The position numbers and the translations under genes were made by a program. The notes below the pieces were generated by a model. The model had not been told where the DNA came from. It did not search any database and was given only the letters and a program-made list of their open reading frames with translations. 64,000 nt of DNA, from positions 46,692,970-46,756,969 of the forward strand of contig OX393579.1 in assembly GCA_947652605.1 (NCBI GenBank), in the 5' to 3' direction. Positions 55,592 through 64,000 of the stretch are shown here, in pieces. This DNA is from Elmis aenea (taxonomy: Eukaryota > Arthropoda > Insecta > Coleoptera > Elmidae). Numbering within the stretch: the first letter of the stretch is position 1; each line of letters begins with the position of its first letter.

Positions 55592-56939
55592 CTATGGTTG
55601 CCATTAAAATGGCTTAAAATATAAGATCGGTTTGTATCTCGGTAATCGCCAAACTTAAAAAATATTTGTATCCTAATAACAATCTACGAAAAAATGTCCT
55701 ACAGTTTATCAATTTACAACTATTTTTATAGTAAAAAAGATATTTGTTACAATTTTAAAACTGTTTAGTTGCTTTTGCAATTTCTCGGAGAGTTAGCAAC
55801 ACTTGTTAATTTTATCAAACGTTTTTTTTTGCTATAAAAACTATTGTTTAAGATTTCTCGATAGTTTTCATTTCTCGAGAAATGAGAAATAAATTTGAGA
55901 AAAAATTCTCCAGAAGAAACACTAATAGAAACGTAAGGCTCAAGAAAAAGCAACAAAAACAAACAAATAGTTTACACATTCTACTGACAACAGTCACTAA
56001 TTATAATGAAATTCATAGATTATCCAATATTTTCACTTCTTATCTAGAGTGTCGTGTTATTAACCAAAGCATCAACAATTATTGTTCGCGTGACGCTTCA
56101 GAAATGAATGCAAATAGCATGAGCATCTAAACGCGCAAACACATAATTTAAATACGAGATTAAAAATAATCGTGGGAGTATGCGACTCTAAAAACAATGA
56201 AACAAAAACAACGTGTTCGATTCCGGATTTCACCTTAAAAGAACGACCGACAGAACGCGGATTACGGACGGCACACAACCTTGAATCGTGAAAACAGTTT
56301 TAAAATTAAGCATGACATATTGATAATGACGATTCGTAATGGGTTATTTGCTTATAATAACGCACGCAAATTGTAGAGCATTTCGCCGCTGAAAGAAAGC
56401 TTGAATAATAAGTTAATTACGTGCATAAAAATTGAAGCAAAAAGCGCGGTCATTTTACCTCCGAAATATTTTTGTAAACACTTTTCACTTCGTCGTACGC
56501 CGCCTTCTCTTTCCTCAGTTTTTTCGCCTTGCGCTTTCTAGAACAGCATAACAAACACGGCATTTTTTTCTTAAAACAAAAGAACACCACAACAATACAG
56601 CAAGATCGTACAGAACTAACAGTAAGAGACTGTGAACAGGCGCCGTGCGGGCAATCACTATCGACATTATACGTACATTATCAGTGGGAAGCGAATGATT
56701 TGCGAACATAAATAAATCTGACCTACCAGCTCATCATAAACACAGGAGGCCGTGACAAAAATAGACTCCAAAACCAAATAATAAACGTGCAAAGTCCACC
56801 TTATGCCTTATGCAACCGGCCTATTCATAAACGGATGACGGAACCGCGAGTAGAGCGAACACAGAAGCGGACGGCTGATGCACGCTGCGATACTAGCACG
56901 TAGAAAGTTCACGTGCGACTGGAGCCTCTGGAGAATTTT
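55592..56939. other. Apparently single-copy DNA, GC rising to the right
   Basis: No gene supported. From about 56200 on the sequence is less AT-rich and free of the foldback families, which may mark the flank of a host promoter. A string GTTCGATTCC at about 56216 resembles a tRNA B box, but no tRNA fold surrounds it. Confidence 0.4.
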
Positions 56940-57131
56940 CTCCGGGAGTCAGTCACTCCAGTTTATTATTTTGTGAGTTATGATAGGTTATGGCGTACTA
57001 CAGACATAGCCGGACATAGTGAGAGGAATCGGCGACGTATGTAATCTGATAATACGCTATGATTAATACACAAATTTAGCCTCCGGTATTATTCCGATGG
57101 ATACAGTTACAGGTTGTTTAGATATTGTACG
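56940..57131 (+). promoter_or_regulatory. Possible host promoter and first exon
   Basis: GTCAGTC near 56949 matches the arthropod initiator TCAGTY. Downstream, ATGG at 57097 opens a frame MDTVTGCLDIV that runs into a strong donor CG|GTAAGT (intron would start at 57132). The surrounding 900 bp is less AT-rich and repeat-free. Earlier short ATG frames end quickly. No downstream exon is identifiable in the window, so this is only a candidate. Confidence 0.25.
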
Positions 57132-57400
57132 GTAAGTTGTATTTTTGGTGTTTCTTTGCGTTCATTTAAACCATAATCACTATCGCATGATGAAGCCTTT
57201 ACGCATAAGCATTGTTCAAAAAAGGCCCTGAAGATTAAAAGAAATAGAGAAACAAATTGGCTACAATTTTAGGCGCACTTTTGCTTTCGCCATACTACAT
57301 TAAAAAAGAATCGGGACAGCAACACATTCACACGTTTTGACAAAAAAAATTTAAAATCTACAAAAGCGTTTAGTTAATTTTTTAAATAATAACTAATATA

Positions 57401-58634
57401 CAGGGTGGTCCAAATTCGATGGGATTGCATGGGTATCACGGTTAATATTTAAGATAGAGAAACGGTTAAATTACCAAAAATGTGCAGTTTTTTGAGACAA
57501 ACTCAGAACCGTTTTCAAAAATATTCTATCATTTCCGGTTTTCGAGTTATCGAATAAAAAGTGTTTTTTTTTGTCATATTAATAATGTGTCATATCTCCG
57601 TTATTGTTGTAAATATCGAAAATATTTATTAAGATTATTTTTAGATATTTTTATGTTTAATTTAATTATACTAAAAAAAATAATTTTACGCTCGCTGTTA
57701 AAAAGTTATGACACAAAATTACCTTTTTTTAAATGAAAGCGATAGTTGGCTATGACATATTTAAATTCCTTATTTTTTTCTCATTCCAAATATATAAGGG
57801 TCGATGTATTTATTTTTAATAATACGCAAGTTATGAAGGTTTTTTAGGTTTTTTTTCTAAGAAAATCATAGTAGGCTATGAAAACAAAAACCAAACAAGG
57901 TGTAAAACCTTACAAAACTCATGTGGTACAAGTTACCAAGGTTTTTTAGTTTGTTGTGGAGATAAACATTGTAAATATTTGAAAATAAGAAAACAACGAT
58001 ATAGTCGGTATCAGCAGTAATGTAGGATATTGTTGTTTATCTTATGTTCAAAAAATTTCGTATTTATCTCGATAACAAATTAAAAAACCTTGGTAACTTG
58101 TACCACATGAGTTTTATAAGGTTTTACACCTTGTTTATTTTTTGTTTTCACAGCCTACTATGATTTTCTTTTAAAAAAAAAACTAAATAAAAAACCTTCA
58201 TAACTTGCGTATTGTTGAAAATAAATACATCAACCCTTATATAATATTTGAAATGAGAAAAAAATGAGGAATTTAAATAGGTCATAGCCAACTATCGTTT
58301 CCATTTAAAAAAAGGTAAGTTTGTGTCATAACTTTTTAACGGCGAGCGTAAAAATTTTTTTTTTAGTATAATCAAATTAAACATAAAAATATCCAAAAAT
58401 AATCTTCATAAATATTTTTGATATTTACAACAATAACGGAGATATGACACATTATTAATATGACAAAAAAACACTTTTTATTCGATAACTCGAAAACCGG
58501 AAATGATAGAATATTTTTAAAAACGTTTCTGAGTTTGTCTCAAAAAACTGCACATTTTTGGTAATTTAACCGTTTCTCTATCTTAAATATTAACCGAGAT
58601 ACCCATGCAATCCCATCGAATTTGGACCACCCTG
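57401..58634. mobile_element. Foldback family A, best-preserved copy, 1234 bp
   Basis: Ends CAGGGTGGTCCAAATTCGAT and ATCGAATTTGGACCACCCTG with TA on both sides. Arms of about 570 bp are nearly exact inverted repeats around a centre near 58015. Subterminal ATGGGTATCACGGTTAATAT and AGATAGAGAAACGGTTAAAT. The right TA (58635-58636) is shared with the family B element that starts at 58637. Confidence 0.92.
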
Positions 58635-58636
58635 TA

Positions 58637-59775
58637 CAGGGTGTTTAAGTTTTTATGTTAACCCAAAATTACAGAAAAACGGTAATAGATAAAATGTTTA
58701 GTTTTTGTAGAACTGTGATCTATAATCAGCCCTTATAAGACTTTTTAAAAAATAAATACATTACGCAATTATAAAAAATCGAAGTTTTTTCTCAAAAAAC
58801 TTTATTCTTGATAAAAGTTGAAGATGAAAAAAAGTCCGATAAAAATTCGTATGACACTAGATTTTAGCGATTTTAGAAATATACACAACAGTAAACTGCC
58901 TTTATTTTGAGAGTTACAAAGAAAGTTCACGTAAAAAGTTGTTTAGTACCTATATAAAAATGTACCTCATTATAAATTTTGACGTTATATTTCCAATTTT
59001 TAAATCTTGGTAATTTTGTCACTCAAAAAGTCTGCAAGAAATAAAAAAGTTTTGTATTATTGATTTCTCAAACAAATGTATTCCTGATAAAAGTTGGTGC
59101 ATGGAGCACTAAAACCAATTTTAAAATGAAGAAAAGTTTAATAAAATTTCATACGGCACTAGATTTTAGCGACTTTTTGATTTTTTGAATGTTACTATAA
59201 AAGTAATTATTGAAAATTAAACGTCAAACCTCATGGTAGGTTGTATTTTTATATTCCTAACAACTTTTTTAGTAACTCTTAAAATAAGGGCACTTTACTC
59301 TTGTGAATACTTCTAAAATCGCTAAAATCTAGTATAATACGAATTTTTATCGGACTTCTTTCATCTTAAAATTAGTTTTAGAACATGCACCAACTTTGAT
59401 CAAGAATAATTTTTTTTGAGAATCGATAATAAAAAACTTTCCCATTTGTTCCGGACTTTTTGAGTATTAAAATCACTAAGAAAATAAAAATTGAAAATTA
59501 ATGTCAAATTTCATATTAAGACAATATTTTTAATTTTAAACATTTTTTTCCTATAACCTTTTTACGTAACTCTTAAAATAAGAACACTTTACTCTTGTAA
59601 ATACATTTCTAAAATCGCTAAAATGTAGTGTCAAATAGTGTCAGACGAATATTTTTTCTTAAAATCTTCAAATTAGTTTTAGAACATGCACCAGGATACC
59701 AGGAATCCATTTCTTTTGAGAAATCAATAATAAAAAACTTTCATTTGTTGCACACTTTTTGAATGACGCTATATA
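58637..59775. mobile_element. Foldback family B, fullest copy
   Basis: Starts CAGGGTGTTTAAGTTTTTAT immediately after the TA that ends the family A copy and ends near TTTTTGAATGACGCTATATA. Internal blocks (AAAATAAGG.CACTTTACTC, ATCGCTAAAATCTAGT, AACATGCACCAA) recur several times in both orientations, so it looks like several rounds of internal duplication. Confidence 0.7.
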
Positions 59776-60559
59776 TATTTTGAAATAAGGTAGATGGTAG
59801 AGTGACGTCATTGGAAGAAATCATATTGTTTCATTACTTTATTATGTATTGATTTAAAACCTCTAATAACATGCAATAACTCTATAAACATAAAATAATC
59901 AAACACAAAACAATGATTCATTAATTTGTACTTTCAATTAAAAATATTATAGAGGTACTTTTCTAGGTAAATGTATTGATAATATGTATTTTTATAGCAA
60001 ATATTTTACTTTCTTTAATCAATACACATATTGCTAAAGATTTGAATTTTTCTTATGACAACGCACTGCGAAGATAATTTAATTCGTTTTTAAACAGAAA
60101 CACTACGTTTACCTGTCGTATTACTAATTGGTAATGTTAAGTAATTTCTCAACATAATTTCAACATTTGGTAAAGTTGAAGAAATATGATTATTAATTGG
60201 GAATTTATAAAAATTGCGAGAAGCTTTCATATTACCTATTTCAAAAAGTTAAATATTAAAAAAAAAAATAATTTCGTCATCACAGTCTTCGTATCGATAA
60301 AAGTTTTATAAAACTCTTTTAGATCTTTGGCCATCGTAGAAATATTTTTGAGATCTAAACAAGAAACATTAACAAACCATATTCTAAACATTTCATTTAT
60401 TGAACTACAGCTTTTCCCCTTAATATCAATCTCAAAATTAATTGATCGCAAAGTAGTGAAAACATTCATTTTATCAATTCTTCGCCTATTTAAAGCCAAG
60501 GGGTCTAAAATCTAATGATTTTGATTGGATCACAGACTTAGACTGGGCGCCCCCAGCAA
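59776..60559. other. AT-rich, apparently single-copy DNA
   Basis: No gene supported; opposed frames at 60236-60515 overlap and have no domain. Confidence 0.4.
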
Positions 60560-60666
60560 TTACATAGTTTTACTAGGCGAAAATACGGTCCCCATAAAAA
60601 AAAATCAAGAGGGGTTAGGTCCGGAAACCTGGGGAGGCCATGCAACGGAACCCCTCTGTTACCTAT
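60560..60666 (-). pseudogene. Transposase C-terminal remnant, copy 1
   Basis: Minus-strand reading gives GNRGVPLHGLPRFPDLTPLD followed by FFFMG, close to the PRSPDLTPLDFFLWG-type motif near the end of the catalytic domain in IS630/mariner-type transposases of insects. A stop (TAG) lies two codons upstream in frame and TAA at 60560-60562 ends it. Clearly inactive. Confidence 0.6.
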
Positions 60667-61259
60667 CTAGTTAGGAAATCTTTCTACTGAATAATTTGAT
60701 ACAATTTGTGTATTGTAAACAGGTGGCTCCATCATGTTGAAACTAATACAAATTTTGTATTTATTATGAAATACAAAGCTAGAAAACGTCACATTTTTGT
60801 CCAAATCCAAAGGCACCCTCATACTATGTAGTACTAATTTTTTATTTTTTATTCTGGGAAAAGTGATTAAAAAGATATGACAACCTTTACTATAAAAATA
60901 AGCTTTTTAAAAAATGTATAGCCAACAATGGTTACCATTAAAAAAAATCAAGTTTGGCTTATATCTCAAAAACCGTGTCATGACTTTTTAGATATTATTT
61001 TAAATTCTACGTAAAAATATCTATTGGAATCATTTCTTATTTTGGTTTTAACATAGTTCGCTATGGAATTATTTGCCAATGAAAATATCGTTTGTTTTTA
61101 GTTTTTTCAAATATTTAAAAAAGTTGAAGGTGTAGTGCAAATATTAAAATGGTACTACATGTATCTTGAATTCTGTCCAATTTTGCTAATTTAACCGTAT
61201 ATGTAACTCTTATAATAACAAAGTTACCCATACAACACTTGTAGATTATTGTCATTCTG
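60560..61259. mobile_element. Foldback family M, right-end copy with transposase remnant
   Basis: Right end GATTATTGTCATTCTG followed by TA. Subterminal text AACAAAGTTACCCATACAAC is the reverse of that at the left end of the second copy (62449). Middle blocks (GTTCGCTATGGAATTATTTG, TTTTTTCAAATATTTAAAAA) also match it in reverse. The left boundary is not clear. Confidence 0.6.
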
Positions 61260-61261
61260 TA

Positions 61262-62446
61262 TGGTATTATTTCCGTGTCATTTTGGTTTTAAAATTAACA
61301 CCGTACTTTTAACTGTGTAGTTTAAAATTTTGCTCTTAATTTCGCTATTAAGTTAGAATATTTTACGTCGAAACTACTTATTTATTATTTACATATCATA
61401 TTTGTCGTTCTATTTTATTACATTTTATGGACACCTGACAATTTTATAGTGTCTAAAAACCAGAACTACTTAACTTCTACCGAGCACGCGAAAATACGAA
61501 TACACTTTTAAGATACCAAGTGTCACATATCGTTATAAACTATGCAGTTTTATTGCATAAGCACATACATGGTAAACCTTTAAAAATGTCTTCCATAAAA
61601 TTTTGTAAGCACACGTACTTTTATGTACTCAACGACAAGAAAATTTAATCAACGAGCAATAAAAAATTATTACTAGTAATAAATAGTTTACAACAGAAAG
61701 CATTAAAACACGCTTTAGTTGAGTTCAAGTGAAAATGATTAAAACATGTGTTCGGTAAACTATCCTGTAACAATATTTGTTTGTATAATAGAAATAGAGA
61801 ATAAATAACGCTTTCATTGAAAGAGAAATTTACTACTTGCCTTTTTAAACAAGTCGACATTTTGTAATGCATTGTAAGGTAATTGTTAATTGAATATTTA
61901 TTACGGGCAATATCACTTTTACGTAGCTCAAAACGGATAAAGAATTCACTGAATTATAGATACGCATTTGAAACCTTTTAACGACAAAATATGATACAAT
62001 CTAAACAACACCATAAAAAGTTTTTGGAAACTTAATTGACGGTTTCATTGTTTGTACAATTTTCCCAGATATGCATATAGAGCCATTCACGATAACATTA
62101 TGTAAAAATTATGAAATAATTTTTTTTAGTTGAATTATTTTGTAAAATACATGTTATAACCTAGATGTTAAATCTTAAAAATCGCCACAATAAAATTTTA
62201 TGCGTTAAAAAATGCTCATATTCTAACGTTCACTAAAATTTCAATGAAAGCAAATACCCGGTGTAGGTAAATTAATTCTGGTGCACCTCCTTTTTTTCTT
62301 TAGTTTCGATTTAAAATAATTAAAATTTTAGACATGCTATGTGCAGAAAACCAAATTATTTAAACATATGTGCAATATTGTTTCACTTCCTGTTTCGCCG
62401 GAAATGACCTTAACTTTGTTATTTCAAATGGAACACCCTATACGTA
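61262..62446. other. AT-rich, apparently single-copy DNA
   Basis: No gene seen. A CACCCTATA at 62434 just before the next element could be another worn terminus. Confidence 0.4.
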
Positions 62447-62448
62447 TA

Positions 62449-62870
62449 CAGGGTGACAATAGTCTACATGTGTTGCATGGGTAACTTTGTTATTACAAGA
62501 GTTCCATGGTCGGTTAAATTAACAAAGTTGGGCAGAATTTCAAGATAAATTTAATGCCATTTTGACATTTGACCTGGCCTCCAACTTTTTTAAATATTTT
62601 GAAAAAACTAAAGACACGATTTTTTGCTATGGTAAATAATTCCATTAATAAAGTATTATACTACCTATATCTTATTTCTGCTATAGCTGTTTTTATGTTG
62701 GTTTTCAGATCATTAACACTATGTGGCTTTCTTTATTAACTTTATCTTTAATAGTTACCTTATATTTAAAAAAAAAAAAAAAACAAGAGAGGCCCGGGGA
62801 CCTGAGAGGCCATGCAATTGGAATGGGACCTCTGATAGCTATCTAGAAATCTTTCTAATAAGCAGGGGTT
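62449..62870. mobile_element. Foldback family M, left-end copy with transposase remnant
   Basis: Starts CAGGGTGACAATAGTCTACA after TA, then GCATGGGTAACTTTGTTATT and GGTCGGTTAAATTAACAAAG, a form of the subterminal block of the other CAGGGTG families. The transposase remnant lies at 62779-62842. The right end is not found. Confidence 0.65.
62779..62842 (-). pseudogene. Transposase C-terminal remnant, copy 2
   Basis: Minus-strand reading AIRGPIPIAWPLRSPGLSCF matches the RGPI.WP.RSPDLTP motif region. The same upstream TAG-ATA context as in the copy at 60560-60666 is present, suggesting that both derive from one already defective ancestor. Confidence 0.55.
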
Positions 62871-63004
62871 TGGAGTAGAGCACGGAGCAATAGGTTTTTG
62901 CCTGGAGCAGGAGCGGAGTCCTGAGCAAATAATTTTGATTGCTCCTGCTCCAGTTTATTATGTACAATTAAAAAAAATATATATTTTTCCCCTTTTTCTC
63001 AACA
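62871..63004. repeat. GGAGC-rich short repeat block
   Basis: Imperfect inverted text GGAGCAGGAGCGGAG / TTGCTCCTGCTCC at about 62911-62952, with a related GGAGTAGAGCACGGAGC on its left. Looks like the end of another non-autonomous element. Confidence 0.5.
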
Positions 63005-63115
63005 TTTTTTTTTTTTTTTTTTTTTTTTAATAATTTCAAGTACTTTACAATCTGTTCTTAACTGAACAATAAGTAAATGTTTTTAACAGGTGAAAGGTAG
63101 GTGAAAAGAAAAGAA

Positions 63116-63147
<32 letters not shown>

Positions 63148-64000
63148 AAAATTAAATGTCATGTAGAGAATTCTCCATTGAGTAATCTCTTTACGCTACG
63201 CTAAAATTTTTTAAAATAGAACATAAAACTGTACAGTGGGTTAGTTTCAAGTAAACCTTGTAGGGAGATCTGCCGGTCTATATCTTTTGAGTCGCCACAC
63301 TTCACCGGCACTCACTATTAAATTTCTTGCTAGTTTATTTGGATGCACTTCAATTCTGTTTTGATATTTAAGGTAAAGGTTTTTGATTTCTTCATGCACT
63401 GAGTTTAATTGAAGGTCGCGTTGTATTACGAAATTTGGTACATACCTGGGGGCATCAGCAATGATTCGTAAAGCTTTATTTTGGAATCTTTGGATGATTT
63501 CGATATTTGACGTACTAGCACTTCCCCATAGCTGGATGCCATAGGTCCAAATAGGTTTCAATATGGCTTTGTATATGAGGAGCTTGCTTTCTATAGACAA
63601 TTGTGATTTTCGTCCTATCATCCAGTTGAGTTGGTAAAGTTTGATGCCAAGCTGCTTCCTCTTGGCCCATATGTGTTTGCGCCATGTCAGTCTCCTGTCA
63701 ATGTGCATACCCAGGTATTTGGCTTCGCATGCCTGAGGAAGTTGACGATCATTTAGTGTTACTGTCGGGCAGGTCTCTCTCCTAAGAGTAAATGTGACAT
63801 GTGTTGATTTAGTTTCGTTTGCCTTAACTCGCCATTTTTTCAACCAGGATTGTATTTTGTTTAAGTGATGTTGTAGATTTTTAGAGGCAGTGATAGGATC
63901 CACATGGGATGCCAAGATAGCTGTGTCATCCGCAAACGTGGCCACTGTAGTTAGACGAGTGGTTGGCAGATCAGCAGTATATATTAAGTATAGCGTTGGT
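63005..64000 (-). mobile_element. Jockey-like non-LTR retrotransposon, 3' part
   Basis: The minus-strand order is ORF2 C-terminus (to 63247), a 3' untranslated region of about 220 nt containing an internal T-rich/CT-rich tract, then a 24-base run of T on the plus strand (63005-63028), which is the poly(A) tail on the minus strand. The element continues past the right edge of the window, so its target duplication cannot be checked. Confidence 0.8.
63247..64000 (-). CDS. Reverse transcriptase (ORF2) C-terminal part, Jockey clade
   Basis: Partial at its 5' end. The frame is open to the window edge: codons before position 63945 read PTLYLIYTADLPTTRLTTV and then ATFADDTAILAS, so the catalytic ADD lies at 63925-63933 (minus strand). 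Downstream are the typical YLGMHIDRRLTWRKHI, WTYGIQLWGSAS and ALRIIADAPRYVP motifs of Jockey-type RT thumbs. It stops with TGA at 63247-63249. No internal stop in the visible 250 codons. The protein would make cDNA at the target site by target-primed reverse transcription; an endonuclease domain would lie upstream, outside the window. Confidence 0.9.
   Translation of the reverse strand, partial: PTLYLIYTADLPTTRLTTVATFADDTAILASHVDPITASKNLQHHLNKIQSWLKKWRVKANETKSTHVTFTLRRETCPTVTLNDRQLPQACEAKYLGMHIDRRLTWRKHIWAKRKQLGIKLYQLNWMIGRKSQLSIESKLLIYKAILKPIWTYGIQLWGSASTSNIEIIQRFQNKALRIIADAPRYVPNFVIQRDLQLNSVHEEIKNLYLKYQNRIEVHPNKLARNLIVSAGEVWRLKRYRPADLPTRFT

Noticed and set aside
56214..56225. tRNA gene or tRNA-derived SINE at GTTCGATTCC
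   Set aside because: No A box, no anticodon arm and no acceptor stem can be drawn around it.
63115..63150. A-rich run on the plus strand as a poly(A) tail of a plus-strand retroposon
   Set aside because: It lies within the 3' untranslated part of the minus-strand Jockey element, where it is a T-rich tract; no plus-strand coding precedes it.
63945..63945. Start codon of the Jockey reverse transcriptase at 63945
   Set aside because: The codon is GTG in mid-domain and the frame stays open upstream to the window edge, so this is not the real start.

Overview
The window looks like insect nuclear DNA: very AT-rich, with an insect-type Ty3/gypsy LTR retrotransposon, a Jockey-clade non-LTR element, several hAT-like elements with 8-bp target duplications, and short (CCTAA)n tracts. 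The exact species cannot be read from the sequence. No host protein-coding gene can be called with confidence. The window reads as intergenic or intronic DNA built largely from transposable elements nested in one another. One possible host promoter and first exon lies near 56940-57131. Layout: 1-5886 holds fragments of foldback repeats, a near-perfect 821-bp palindrome (2978-3798) with a hammerhead-like motif in each arm, and two small hAT-like elements. 5887-13543 is a complete LTR retrotransposon (7657 bp): 1378-bp LTRs that look identical, a 4-bp CAAA target duplication, a lysine-tRNA-type primer site, gag, a pol in the -1 frame, a polypurine tract and a possible spliced third ORF. 13544-14830 is a three-level nest (old palindrome, hAT, foldback). 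14831-63000 is a mosaic of foldback elements, most beginning CAGGGTG and ending CACCCTG next to a TA dinucleotide, together with further hAT and one PIF/Harbinger-like element, separated by apparently single-copy AT-rich DNA. 63005-64000 is the 3' end of a Jockey-like element on the minus strand, running off the window. The LTR element has the most coherent biology. Gag and Pol are linked by a textbook -1 frameshift signal: slippery heptamer G GGA AAC, a 6-nt spacer, then an H-type pseudoknot of 9 and 7 bp. Its LTR has a short U3 and an unusually long R. R carries ten hairpins that share one apical loop (CGGNGGTGYGACACGA) while their stems change by compensatory substitution. Because they lie in R, they would be present at both ends of the transcript. 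I know of no named function for this array; it is the best candidate here for an undescribed RNA system. The foldback families (local working labels A, B, C and so on) share the terminus CAGGGTG and several share a subterminal GGGTATCTCG-like block. Two family M copies hold decayed coding for the C-terminal end of an IS630/mariner-type transposase, suggesting which kind of enzyme moved the whole group. All boundaries were read by eye; no alignment, folding or database search was run.
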